A stretch of DNA of 64,000 bases, taken from positions 6,386,001-6,450,000 of the forward strand of contig OX377202.1 of the NCBI GenBank assembly GCA_947396885.1. Direction: 5' to 3'. Both the position numbers and the translations under genes were made by a program. Positions 1-13,000 of this stretch are shown here, one piece after another. A model generated the notes under the pieces. It searched no databases and was not told the origin of the DNA. It saw only the letters and a list, made by a program, of their open reading frames with translations. Numbering within the stretch: position 1 is the first letter of the stretch; every line of letters starts with the position of its first letter. The DNA comes from Heligmosomoides polygyrus polygyrus (lineage: Eukaryota > Nematoda > Chromadorea > Rhabditida > Heligmosomidae).

Positions 1-552
1 TTGAAGGATCCGCGCAGTGGTGGAGGGTAATGTTAGGACTAATCGAGTGGATCTCGAATACCTTGGCCTCCTTAGCAGAACTTTCTGTACCTTGTTCTGA
101 TGACCAACTGTGACGTAACACTGGTCCTTAACTTAGCATGCTTGCAAGGAAGGATGTTTTGTAGATGTTCAAATAGACCTCGTTCAAGGAGTTTATAGCG
201 TCTGGAGCCCCTTCACAAGATGAGTCTATTGAGCGGTAGGACTGGTACATATCTGATGAAGACTACCTCACAATGGAAACATCTAGAGGCCAAAATTCTA
301 AGAGATCTCGGGAAAGCAATTGTTTCATAGCCTCGACGGCATCCTGTATCAGTATACGGAGTGCTTCGAGCATCTTAACCAGGGACTGGGACAGGTCTAT
401 CATATTTACCTTCAAATGGGAAGACCTGTGCGTAATGATACTTTTGCATCAGACACCAAGCCCTTATCTTCTGTGCTTGACGTCAGAAATTGAGTCCTGG
501 ACGTCTCCAGGTAGTCAGCGAGATTCTTTCGAGGCGTTTTTGGACCTGCCAT
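1..552 (-). pseudogene. decayed coding-like sequence, possible retroelement ORF
   Basis: On the minus strand an ATG at 550-552 opens MAGPKTPRKNLADYLETS and continues to a TGA near 407. A second frame then reads SLVKMLEALRILIQDAVEAM and LLSRDLLEFWPLDVSIV, and a third NSLNEVYLNIYKTSFL. Composition is coding-like and the breaks look like frameshifts. I cannot name the protein; a gag-like or LINE first ORF is a guess. It runs off the window edge. Confidence 0.3.
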
Positions 553-600
553 GATCATAGGTAACATATGGCACATGGCTGTAAGCGCAAATTGGCTTGT

Positions 601-640
601 GGGGTGGGGGGGGGGGGGGGGGGGGGCGGGGGAGGGGGAG
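601..640. repeat. poly-G/C homopolymer tract
   Basis: An almost uninterrupted run of G with one T, two C and one A. Similar G tracts occur at 46578-46598 and 61711-61720. Confidence 0.9.
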
Positions 641-2004
641 TCAACATGTACAGTGGCTATCCGCCTTGGTAAGAAGGCGTATGTATGTCGAATAGCATTA
701 GAAATGGCCTAGCTCAGTAGTATAACACAAGACACTGCATAGTGCTGTCCTTAGGGTGAGCCTCATCCTCTTCATTATACGGAAGATCTTACCGTTGAGA
801 GTGAGAAAGTGTTCATGAGCTCATGGAGAGGAGATTGAGACACATATGACCAACATTCTTCATCTCAGCTAAGTTCTCCAGCTTTTCGAGCTGTCCTAGA
901 ATATGTACACAGGATGGGAATGTGTCGATTCATGCCACTCCACTGTCGCAAAGACGGTAGGAATGATCTTAGGAGCGTTGGTAGGCCTCTATTATGAATA
1001 TTATGAGGACATTCAAGTGTCTAGTTAGATCTCGAAAGTCTCAAAGAACGGAGAGCGCTTTCGTTCATCCTTAGATAGCTCTGGAGTGTCGTTAAAGAAG
1101 TTATCTGCTTGCAGCGTATGAGTTGTGATTTGCTCCTTTACTCCTTAGAAATTATTTCCCTCCTATAATTGCTCGCAACGGCTTCAGTGTATCCTCCTAG
1201 ACGAGTCAATGCAAGCGGCCTTAGCGTGACGTGGTCGGTCTCAGTCCCTCTAGATTTCATAACATCGTGTTTGGAGACTTACTTATCGCGACTGTGAGCT
1301 CATGACTCACACGTGAACCAAGTATGTAAACATTCGCGCCCGTTTTGAATCTGCCCTGCCGCGCTCGCAACCGCGCCCTAATCGAACGCCGGGTTACGGT
1401 GTCAAATTCAGGAGTCGGATTTCTATAATACTGTATCGCGTTATGCTGTTTGCGCTTTGTTAGGTAATTAAACCTCCCAGACTTACATCGCCTTTAGCTT
1501 ATTTTACGACAGGCCATACAATTTGGTCCGACCGAATTTGGACTGCATTTGGACTCGCGAACCTCTGTGTGCTGTGGACTTTCATTTTCCGTCGAAAAAG
1601 GAGACCTATCGCCCTTCCTAAGTGTCAGAACTAAATCCAGCACGAGTTTCGCTTGACTTCAGAAACCAAAAAGTCACTCTCTGTTGGACGAAAGTGCAGA
1701 AATTCTAAATTATACACAATCGTGCGCACTTTGGGACTGTCTCCCGGTAAAATTGACCTTTACGATAGGTAATCGCATTGGCTTTTGTGCATAAATAGTG
1801 GGTTTATGGGCTGTCCATGTGTTATAATAAAGTTATCTGGCCAGGCAACATGTTCTCCTCGTCTTCGTTTGGCTCTATTTTCTCGTTGGAAGAGGGTGTT
1901 TACTTCATGTCCCTTTCTCCTAACATTTCAGTACTGCCCGGAGTCATCAGGTTGTTATTTACTTTTGCGAAATATTTCCTTTCTCATTAGCATTGGGATG
2001 GGTA
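641..2004. other. no gene recognised
   Basis: Mixed-composition unique-looking sequence. Several short open frames exist but none shows a family motif or splice-supported exon. Confidence 0.5.
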
Positions 2005-2090
2005 TCTTTGTAGCGAAGTTGGAGGAGGCGCCGATTATCGCACGTACTTCCATACAGACTCCTTGGTTCGGATTTCTCGCGCAGGATCAG
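2005..2090 (+). repeat. tRNA-like SINE head fragment
   Basis: GTAGCGAAGTTGGAGGAGGCG (box A-like, in pieces GTAGCGAAGTTGG and AGGAGGCG) is followed 40 nt later by CCTTGGTTCGGATTTCTCGC (box B-like). It matches the head of the SINE family at 22497-22791, but the SINE body does not follow. An open frame across it (1785-2456) is therefore not a gene. Confidence 0.5.
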
Positions 2091-2540
2091 AAATCTGATG
2101 TACCGTCCGATGTAAGATTCGAAGATAGATCAGTTATTTGGATCATCCGAAAGTCCGTTGTTGTTAAAATACTCTTCCCCGAATCATCTCAAGATCTGGG
2201 CTTTTCAAAAATGCCATTATTCTCACAATCCTTCCACCCGGTTTTGAAGAAAGTGGCGGATTCGAATTGTTCGAATCAGCGTGAGATACAATGCCTAATG
2301 TCTTGCATCTCCCTTCAAATTTTCTACACAAATAATGGAGTCACCTTGTGGGACAGCCCTACAGAACGTCTTATTTTGTGCGAAATTCAGTTTTATGCAA
2401 CACCGGTGTGTTCCCCCCCCCCCTCTCCACAAAAAACTGAACTAGGACATTTCTGATGTAATTGGACATACATCTGCCTTCTTACCGAGACGAATATCCA
2501 ATGAGTGCAAGGTGACACCCTCCGAGCATGTTTGCACAAA

Positions 2541-2962
2541 GGCCCTGTTTATACTTCGCCACGAGAGCGACGGTCTCCGGGCATCTCGCCCCCCGCGACC
2601 GCAGTCTCGGCGCACGAGCCCTGCTTTGTTTCGCGTCTGGTGACTCGCCACATCCCGGAGTCCCTTCCCTAGCCCAATCTGTGCTCTCCTCCGCGACAGC
2701 GGAGGAGAGCACAGAAAAGGCCGGACTCTGCCGTCTGAAGTCTAACCTACCACGTTCGGAACCGCGCTCGCGGGGGCGAGTGGCCCCACAACCGAGAGCG
2801 ACGGCAGTGCCCGGAAAGTATGAAGAGGCGTCAGCAGCAACGGGAGCTACAGCACCAGCACTCGAGTATGAGCAGATTTCCGCGGCAATCGCTCGGTTTT
2901 AATCGATTTGCATGTTTTGCACGGGCAACGAGTCACTCTCGTCACGAAGTATGAACAGGCCC
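2541..2962. mobile_element. Harbinger-like MITE, family A
   Basis: Terminal inverted repeats GGCCCTGTTTATACTTCG and the complement CGAAGTATGAACAGGCCC, flanked by AAA on both sides. The right half shares TTTTAATCGAT and GCACGGGCAACGAG with the copies at 13725 and 42031. GC-rich interior; open frames here are spurious. Confidence 0.75.
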
Positions 2963-2965
2963 AAA

Positions 2966-3896
2966 AATTTCCTGTTTTCGCTCTTACTTTAGTTTCGGTA
3001 TGAAGCTCTCAACGGTAAGTAAAGGGAAATATCCGCGTTTCCAAGCTCATTGCAGCTTTCCTCAGCAGTCATATTTTAATGATTTCCTGACATAACGAAA
3101 CAATATATAGGCAACAGCATGTAGAAATAATCTAACTACACCAATCTAGTTGTTCAGATAGAGTCGGTTTCCGATTTCCTATTCGGGAGGGGAGCCTATA
3201 AAGGACCATTCTGTGCAGATCTAGTGAGGGAGGAGCCCATCAGTGAAATAAAAAAAAACTGCGCCAAGACACTATCGATCAGTTATCATTTTGAATACAA
3301 TACGAGATCCATGGACACAGACAAAAGAGTGCACGCGAAGTCTTAATTTTCGTTTGCATTTTCTCGCATTTTTAATTTTTTTTCATTTGCAAGCGTCCCA
3401 ACCTAACTCCCAGATGCTGTACATTCCCATGTTTTCTGTGTTGTTTATTTTGATTTCTTTAATGCAGTTGTTTTCTATAGAGTGAGTGAGTTCAATGAAT
3501 GGCAATACTGGACACGTTCAGTTCTTATGATATCGTTTAAGATCGGTCACCACCAACTAGGATGGCATCCTAGTTTGTCAACTGCTGCTGCTGTACGGTT
3601 TAAAGGCAATGTTGTGGGTTTGACTTATCGCGTCCTGTGTCGCGTCTACGTGTTTCCGTGCGAATAAATAAACCACGGTGCGTCGCATGTCCTTATCGCT
3701 GAATCACTCGGATAGTTCTAGACCGGTGACTCATTGCTCTCTCTCTCTCTCTCTCTCTGAAGACTAGTGCGATCTATCTTTTCCTCTTTGTTCGTGGTAC
3801 AAGCGTATTATCACTGCCGATTGATCAAGCTTTCGTTCGTTAACCACTTCCCTTTCTTTCTTCCTTCAAATGATCTATTGGTATTAGCCGTATTTA
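2966..3896. other. no gene recognised; CT microsatellite
   Basis: Upstream region of ehs-1. It holds a (CT)n tract at 3738-3758 and a fragment CCTATTCGGGAGGGGAGCC near 3178 that resembles the terminal repeat of the 496-bp family. Core promoter elements could not be assigned. Confidence 0.5.
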
Positions 3897-4061
3897 TTAC
3901 AGTACTCGTCATCGTTATTTCAAGTGAATTTCTGTGATGGAATTCTTCGAAAAATTGTCAGTTATAGGCCGGAGTTGGCTGCAACTGGAGCGAAATTCAT
4001 GGCGGACCTTGCTCAAATAGCCGATCATCATGTACAGTTCTATGAGGCGCTTTTTCGAGAG
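3897..4061 (+). CDS. ehs-1: ehs-1 first coding exon with leader and acceptor-like site
   Basis: A TTTATTACAG acceptor-like site ends at 3902 and could receive a spliced leader. The likely start is ATG 3999, giving MADLAQIADHHVQFYEALFRE in pieces: MADLAQIADHH then VQFYEALFRE. The exon stops at 4061 before GTAATT. Its end joins in phase 0 to ANPSNSLAV at 12429, which restores the start of an EH domain (Y-E-A-L-F preceding the first helix-loop). An out-of-frame ATG at 3937 opens a 27-codon frame ending TAG 4018-4020, overlapping the real start, so either it is an overlapping uORF or the mature 5' end lies downstream of 3937. Confidence 0.8.
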
Positions 4062-7000
4062 GTAATTGCTCAGACGCACTATTTTTGTTAAAAACATTAT
4101 GTTGTTTTCAGTTAAACATAACTTCATGTTTTCCCTTTATTTCCGTAATTGTATACTCACAAAGGTGGCGATGTCCGTTCCTCCACGTGGTGCCACTGGA
4201 AACTACTCGCTCTGCGAGTTAAGCCGAACACGGACACTCGATTGCAGGCGACAGGCCCTTGTGACAGGCCGGCCTATGAAGACCCATGTCACATCACATG
4301 GTGTATGACAGTTCAAGTTTCTCGAGATAGTGCTACGGCGTCCGCGGGAGCCGACGCGCACTCGCAGAGCCCGGCGAGTGTGAGAAGTATGCGAGGGTCC
4401 CTGATGCGAGGACGGCATCGGGGGGCAACTGAGCTAGTCCGAAAGTCCCGTAACGTAAGCAGGACCCGCGTGGCAACGCTGAATGTGGGTACGTTGACGG
4501 GCCGCTCGTGCGAGTTGGTTGAAGCACTGGAGCGTAGAAGAGTTGATTTCTGTGCGGTGCAGGAGACGAGGTGGTCCTGCCGCAAGTCAAGGGACATAGG
4601 ACGTGGCTTCAAGGCCGTTCTATGTGGAAGTCCCAGGACCACCAGTGGTGTCGGAATAATCGTCTCCGAACGATTTCGTGACTCGATTGTAAGCGTCGAG
4701 CGCTTTGACGATCGATTGATGAAGATCGTTGTCGCCGCGAAGGAGCGACTCTATCACTTCTTCTCTGCATATGCTCCGCAGACTGGCTGCTCGGATCAAG
4801 CCAAGGAAGAGTTTTGGAGCCTGCTTGATGAGAAGACAGCAGAGGTACCGTCGAAAGATGTCATCATAGTCGCTGGTGACCTCAACGGGCACGTCGGCGC
4901 GACGAAAGACGGGTACGGCTGTCATGGTGGGTTCGGTTACGGATCGCGTAACGCAGATGGTGAGCGTATCCTTGAATATGCGGAATCGCACAACCTCACC
5001 ATAGTGAACACCGTATTTCGCAAACGCGATTCCCACCTCATCTCGTTCTATAGCGGGAACACCAGGACTCAGATAGACTTTGTCCTTGTGAAGGATCGAG
5101 ACCGAAGTCTTGTCACAGACGCGAAGGTCGTGCCGTATGAGTCGGTCGCCCCACAGCATCGACCGCTGATCTGTACTTTAAAGATCGCCCCTCCGAGGCT
5201 GAAGCAGGTCGAGCGATGCGGTGCACCAAGAATCAAGTGGTGGCGAATGAAAGAGAAGGAAGCAGCTGTGATTTCTCGCGTGCGGTTACCGACAGTGACA
5301 ACTGTCGACGAAACTTGGGAGAAGGCCACCGACGCGATTCGTCACGCTGCACGGTCGGAGCTCGGCATCACGAAGCCTGGGCGACGGAAGGTCGACAAGC
5401 AGGCCTGGCTGTGGACAGATGACGTGAAAGCCAAAGTTCGAGAGAAGAAGACGCTATATCACGTGTTTCTCGGCGAAAAGACAGCCGATAACTGGCGGAA
5501 GTACCAAGAAGCGAAGAAAGCTGCAAAGAAGGCCGTGGCTGTTGCAAAAGCCACTCATTATGGAGATGTCAACGAGAAGCTCGAGTCGCGCGATGGTGAG
5601 CGGTATCTGTACCGACTCGCAAAGAATCGCCATCGCCAGACCGAGGACATCGAGAAGTTCTTCGGCATCAATGATGAAAACGGCCGCCTTCTTATGGACC
5701 GCAAGAAGGCATTGAAGCGATGGCGCGATTACTTTGAGGAAATCTCTACAGTAGAATTTCCTCATCCAGCCATCCCCTCAACGGCTCCAACCCACGGCCC
5801 CGTTCAGAAGATCACCGTGGAGGAGATTGAAGCGGCTTTGAAGAAGATGAGGCCAGGCAAAGCGACTGGGCCCGACGACGTGGCAGCAGAACTGTGGAAG
5901 TCGAAGTTTTGGTACCCTGCTGAGTGGTTGGCGAAGTTCTTTAATCAGGTTGTGGCGGAGAAAAAAGTGCCTGAGTGTTGGCGCCAAAGTACGACGATCC
6001 CGATTTGGAAGAAGAAGGGCAGTCCTGCAGACTGCTCCAATTACCGTCCGATTCGCTTGCTTTCGCACAGCATGAAGATCTTTGAGCGAATTGTCGATGG
6101 ACGAATTCGGGACATCGTCCAGCTGTCCAGCAATCAGTGCGGCTTCGTGGCTGGCTGTGGCACCATTGATGCCATACACGCCGCCCGCCTCCTGATAGAG
6201 AAGCATCGCGAGAAACAGAAGGCAGTGCATATCGCCTTCCTCGACCTGGAGAAGGCCTTTGACCGCGTACCGCGTGAAGTGATATGGTACGCCTTGCGAC
6301 ATCATGGAGTTCCCGAAGAGCTCATAGAGTGGGTGCGAATTCTCTACTCTTGTCCAAAGAGTCGAGTGCAAGCTGCAGCTGGAACCTCGATGGAGTTCCC
6401 CATCTCTGTCGGGGTACATCAGGGTTCTGCGCTTTCCCCACTCCTCTTTGTTGTCGTCATGGATGCCATCACACGAGATCTTCAGAAGCCCGTCCCTTGG
6501 ACGTTGCTTTATGCCGATGACGTGATGCTCGCTAGCGAAGATAAAGGTGAACTCGAGCGAGAGGTGCAAGCTTGGTGTGATCGCTTGGAGCGGTTTGGAC
6601 TCAGATTGAACGTGAAGAAGACCGAGTATTTAACGACGGACGTTACCGAGTCCGGCTCCATCAAGGTTAACGGCATCGAGCTTCCACGCACTGCGGTCTT
6701 TAAGTACCTGGGATCAGCAGTCGCGTCTGACGGCAAACTGATGGTCGAAGTGAATTCACGCGTGAGTGCAGCTTGGTCCAAGTGGCGCTCGTTGACTGGG
6801 GTGCTCTGCGATAGGAAGATACCGGAGCGCTTTAAGTCAAAGATCTACAGGGCAGTCATCCGGCCAGTAGCGATGTACGGCGCTGAGTGTTGGCCTGCGA
6901 CCAAGGAAGTTGAAGCGCGCCTCAGCGTCATGGAGACGAAGATGCTGCGCTGGACAGCAGGAGTCACGCGCCTGGACCGCATCCGAAACGATGTCATTCG

Positions 7001-10000
7001 GCAGAAGTTCGGTGTCGCGCCGATAGCGGACAAGATGCGCGAAGCTCGCTTACGATGGTACGGCCACGTTCTGCGTGGAAAGGAAGATAGCGTCCGCAAG
7101 ATAGGCCTTAAGTTCGAGGTGGTAGGAAAGCGGCCTAGAGGGCGCCCGAAGCAGCGCTGGGCTGATACGTTACATACGGACTTGAAAGCGGCTGGCGTCC
7201 ACCCTGATCTAGCGCTGGATCGGGAAAGGTGGCGTCATGACACCAGAATAGCGGACCCCGCTACGAAGCGGGACAGACGCTGAAGAAGAAGAAGAAGAAG
7301 TATACTCACAAACCTTTCCCGAGCTGAAATCTGATCACGCTCATAGCTCTACACGCTTTTGTGAGGGTTACTGTGCCATTGTGAGGGCCGAGTCCCTTCT
7401 TTCAATTACGATGTCCTCTCTTTTCTGGGGGAAGGGCAGTATTTTAAACCCTATGAAAGTAAATTGAACGCTTTAGTGGATTACATATGTATAGTATTCA
7501 TAAGGTTATCATTTGTCTTAAGTGTTGTGTGGTTTCAAGGCTGTTACTTTTGTTACTATTAGGTTGGTGCATAAGTTCTTAGACATTTGGATCAGGAAAT
7601 ATTTATTATCACAACATACGATCAATAATATCAAATCATTTGAAGTAACCACCCTTTACATCAATTGTCTTTCGCCAACGTGCTGGTAAGTCATGGATGC
7701 CTTTTCTCCAAAACGTGGCCGGTTGTGATTCGAAAAATGTGAGTAGTGCCTCCTTGACATCCTCTCGGTTCCTGAATTGCTGGCCGTCCAAATAGCGTTG
7801 AAGGCTTGAGAATTAATGATAATCAGAAAGAGCGAGATCTGGTGAGTAAGGTGGATGTGGCAGAACGGTCCATCCGTAGTCCGCCAACTCAGCCGCCGTC
7901 GCTCTAGCAATATGCGGTCTAGCGTTGTCGTGTTGAAAATACACCTTCACTTGCTCTCCTCGTGTGGTTTGAAGGCGGGCCCTCAACTTCCTCAGTTGGT
8001 TGACGTAAGCCTCTGCCGTCGCTGTTATCCCTTCGTCCAGCAGCTCCCAGTATTCTACGCCAAGAACGCTCCACCAAATGCATAGCATCACCTTTTTCAC
8101 GTGAAGGTCGGGTTTCGGAACGTTCTCTGCCTCTCCAGTTCGTCAACCCACTGTGCACGCCGGTGATAATTAGAGTAGAGTATCCACTTCTCACCCCCGT
8201 TGACAAGGTTGTCCAGCCATCCGTGGGTACGTCTGAGGGTAAGGAGAGACAGAGCGACATCGGCTCTGCGATCCGTGTCATGTTGTGTCAAGTCGTGAGG
8301 TACCCAGCGACCCAATTTTTGCACCTTACCAATCGACTTCAATCCTCGAACGACTGTTGAGTGACTAACACCGAGAGTGTTTGATAGTTCGCGAGTGGTT
8401 TGGTATGGGTCCGCTTCCACTCTACTTCGGAGGCCATCCAAATCCAGTGTCATCGGGCGCCCTTCTCGTTCATTATCTTCAGCGGAGAATTCACCAACTG
8501 CAAACTTTGAGAACCACTGGTACACAGTACTTCGAACAGGAGCACTCTCGTTGTAAACATCCTTCAGGCGACGATACGATTCGTTGGCATTGAGGCCAGA
8601 TTGATGCAGGAATAACATGGCGTGCCGAATGTGCGTTTCAGTTGAGATGAATTGCTTAGCCATAATAGCTGACGTCTACAACGCAGAAGTAAATGTTAGG
8701 AACAGTTTTGTAGCCCTTTCCTTTCTCTATCGATCGGTCATTTACGCGTTGACACATGTGAGAAATTTGGCGGGAAAATGCGCTTTCAATTCAGGAGGGA
8801 TCAAATGTCCGAGAACTTATGCACCAACCTAATATTATAGATTGGATTGCTTAAGATGATCATTTTTCTCGGAGACCTAAACGTTGATGGAAGTTCTAGA
8901 AGAGCAGTCTATCCCACCACACATGGGCGCGTGTAGCGCAGTCGGAGAATGTGTCGACTGTCGCGTACACCAAATACCAGGTTCCTGGTTCGGATTTCCT
9001 GCCCAGGCCAACTAATATTTCCATCCTTCTTGGGTCGGTGAATTGGTACCAGACTTATCTGGGAAGGGTAAAGCGCTGACTTGTTCCACGGCTGGCCACC
9101 GCAAGTTATTGTACGGCCAAATACGCATTCAAATCGCCTCCACGACATCCCGTAGAAGTAGAATGCGTGCCACATCCCAAGGTGGATTAAGTAACGCCGT
9201 CCTTTATCCTTTGTCCCAAACCCGTCTTTATCTTCCTAGTGGTCCCGGTTAGGCAGAGATGGTATCTCTGAGAATAATTCACAGAAAGACAAGCTCTCGT
9301 TCTGATTTAATCAATGAGTTTAACACATTTGCTTAAGCCTGGACTGGCTGGTAGGGAGGCTATATGCTGTTATAGGATGTTTTGTTGCGATCACAACTCT
9401 TGCGCCAGGCGGGACTCGAACCCGCATCTTCTGCTTTCCGGGCAGCGATGTTCGCTTTACACCACCGGATCTGTTTGACCGCACGTAACATCCGCGATAT
9501 CCTCGAGGTCTGTCAGCACCCACCCGTGATCGGGGATGGGCCTCGAGGATATCGCGGATGTTACGTGCGGTCAAACAGCGCCGGTGGTGTAAGGCGAACA
9601 TCGCTGCCCGGAAAGCAGAAGATGCGGGTTCGAGTCCCGCCTGGCGCAAGAGTTTTGATCGCAACAAAACATCCTGTAACAGCATAATCAATGAGTGCTT
9701 CGCTAGTCTTTATTGCTGCGACAGGGCGAATAGCTTTTGTGCGGATAAGAATGGTTTCGCATCGCTTTCTTTCCTTCTAGAGCATACAACTTGTACAGGG
9801 TGCGTAAAAAGTATTGACCCACTAAACGTAAACGTTAGAAAGAACAACACATCATAAAATGTAATAAGTTTGTATACAAAATGTCAACAATGATCTATTG
9901 AACATGATAGCATCACTTGTATTTCATATGGGCTTCATTGCTGCTAATGCAGGGGCGAAGACGACAAGGAAAGGCGTCGACGGTGCGTTGCAAGTAGTCC

Positions 10001-13000
10001 ACGTCGATTTCGTTCTATGCTTTGACCTTCAGTGACTTGATACTTTTGTGCATTCAACCCGTAAAAGTGTTGCATACTCTTCAAGGATATCCAAAGTGCT
10101 AATTCTGGCGGAAGACTTGCTGAAAGGAAAGCGCATCCGGCCAGTATCATGGTCTGTGCATTCATCACAAGCGCCTCTCGTTTTCGTGGATACAAGAGTG
10201 ATGATAATTCAGTAGTACTATCTGCTTTGCTGTCCTAAAGAAGCGACTGGTTCCTTGGCTCGAATCCCATCTCGAAAGTAAGCCTTATGTCCTCCAGCAG
10301 GATTAGACTCCTGCGCAGAGTGGAGGATTGTTAAGGACCTGTGCCGTGCCAACTTGAAGGACTTCATTCGGCAGAGGAATGACCACTGTATAGGCCGGGT
10401 TTGGATCCGCTGAATTACTCTATATGGGATGTTTTGAAAAACAAGGCTTGCGCTACTTCCCACAAAAGTATGAAGTTAGTTAGTTAGTTAGTTAGTGCTT
10501 TTTACACACCCGGTAGTTAGTACTAGAAAACTTAGACGAGCCGATTTAGTTTGCTTCTAATTCCCTCGGAACTATTGGACATTCACGACTTCAGAGGTCG
10601 AAAAAGTCCCCCAAACTTCACTCAAAGGGTAATTTGAGGTGATGATCACAAATGGTATATTCGTACTTAACATTTCGACCGGTTTTGCTATGTAACAATA
10701 GGTGCAGGTGGCAGGGCTGGAATCAGAATCGTCGATTTGGCCCAATCATCTCCTAGGGTGTTATTTGGAATGGTGATCACGAATCTGGTATTAATTTTTG
10801 GATTGTTTTTTTTTTCAAAGAACAAGGGACGCTTAGTTTTTCTTATTATTAGCAAAATCTCTCAGAAAAAACGACGGTTCCGTCCCTAATCGACTTCCAT
10901 CACCCTTCTTCATCGTTTCTCATTCACTAAACGGGAACACGCAGTAGTGGCAAAGCAGCACGCAAGCCGTACCGTAGCGATCGTCTCGTAGAGTACTAAA
11001 AGCTTGCGGGAAACGTCCCAAATAACCACCTAATTCAAGGTTAGGCCAAATCGGTGATCCTGATCTAATCAGTCCTCCTCACTTCCAACTTCTGTAATCC
11101 AAGTCGACCGAAATTTTAGGGCCGAAAGTCAAATTCGTATTCATCACCTCAAGTAACCCTCAAATATTCCCCAAAGCGTAACTTTCACGACATTTGTTCT
11201 CGAATTCTCGGTCTCTGGAATGTAAAGGTACAACAATCTAGTCCACTGAGGTCTACTGAATATTTAGGAGGCATAAGGGGATTTGCCTGGTTCGTTTCTC
11301 TGTGCTGGTTTTTTGTGGGACTTGGAAGTGTTCGAATACTTCTCCAAAATTGCTTAAGGGCTAGAAAATACTTCTATTGAGACGTGGACATTTTGCGGAT
11401 TCTTTATAACCGACTGAACTAGGTTGAGATGCTTAAGTTTCGGTAAGTGAGGAATCAGAGCTAACCTGAGCCATTGGGACTGTTCAATACAACCTGATAC
11501 TAACACCTTTATCTCTTCTAACAAATTTGCTCAATCCTGGAGTGACTGATATAGAGGCGACGTTGTTACACTGTGTTTTTTCTCTCAATGTTCTTGCGCC
11601 AGACGAGACTCAAACACGTACCTTCCGCTCTCCGGGCAGCGATGCGGTGTTAGGCGTAGCATCGCTGCCCGGAAAGCAGAAGGTGCGGTTCGAATCCCGC
11701 CTGGCGCAAGAGTTTTGATCGCAACAAAACATCCTATAACAGCGTGTAGCCTCTATCTCTTGTTAGTGAGACATCAACAATTGTGGTTTCAATATAACCT
11801 CCACTCGTAAGAATTTTAGAAAGCATAGTTAAGTCTGCCGTTGTCTTTTTACTTGGTATAGTGAGCCTCGTTTGTCTTGTCCGTTAGAAATGTCGACACA
11901 TTTTATCTTAAATAAGCTCATAAATAGGTTATTCTGTACCAGAGTGGACGATTCTTTTGGTTTCGAGAGATCGTTTAAAGACGGGGAGAGTGATCGTTCT
12001 ACTTTATGGAGTGGAAAGCATCAGTTAAAGATAGCGTTGTTATTTTTCCATTCCCATTAAATTCCCTGCGCCGTTTTTTCTTCACGTTTTTTGTTTTTGC
12101 TTCCTGTATTGCACTTTGAGAATGGCCAAGAAATGTGAACTGGCGAATACTACAGTCAGCAAAGACGGATAAGCTCGAATAGAACTGTCAAAGAGCGCGA
12201 GAAGAATAAAAACAACAGAAAAGGGTGGGAAAACGCCGGAGAAGCACTTCCTATTATATGGCAAAAGTTCTGATACCGCGATGAACACCTATTGCGTGAA
12301 AAGCTCCTCCGTTTTGACAAACAACTCTCCGCGTTTTTTAGAAATTTAATCTACGAGCTTCTTCTGTTTGAAAGAGGTGCCCTATTGCTAATTTTTAGGT
12401 CAATATGGCTTATTTCGTCGCATTTCAGGCAAATCCTTCGAATAGTCTAGCCGTACCAGCTGGTGAAGCTGCAGCTTTCCTGAAACGCTCCAATCTCAAC
12501 CTACAGCAACTAGGCCAGGTGAGAAAGGTGCCATCTAAGCAGCTGACAGCAGCTATCGATCCTGCTTGTAGATCTGGGAAGTGTCCGACTATCTAAAGAA
12601 AGGAGCTTTGGACAAGAAGGGCTTCTTCATTGCATTCAAGCTCGTGGCTGCTGCTCAGCAAGGTATCCATTCACTTGTTCTGCGCCGTGTCAGAAGCGTG
12701 ACTGATGGCTGCCAAGGTATCGCCCGTAGCTTTGCACTTCAGGGTATCCTGTTTCTCCGGCGTCAATAGGATTGCCGAATCTGCACCCTCCGCACTTCGA
12801 GGGTGTCTTCGATAAAGGCGCCGCTTCGGCGCCTCAACCGCTTTCACATGACGGATCGATGCCGCAGCAGCCCCCTACTGAGTGGGGCATTAACGCCGTC
12901 GACCAGGTTCGGCAGTTTAAGCCTTGATTGCGAAAAGGGAGCACTGAGGATTTCAGAGGGGAAGGGGTTCAACGAAATTTTTAAGTACTGCTGCTTTCTT

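Noticed and set aside
1785..2456. A 223-codon open frame.
   Set aside because: It crosses a SINE head, has no family motif and no splice context.
9320..9691. Two long frames on opposite strands encoding almost the same peptide.
   Set aside because: They are the mirror products of the palindrome 9364-9685, not genes.
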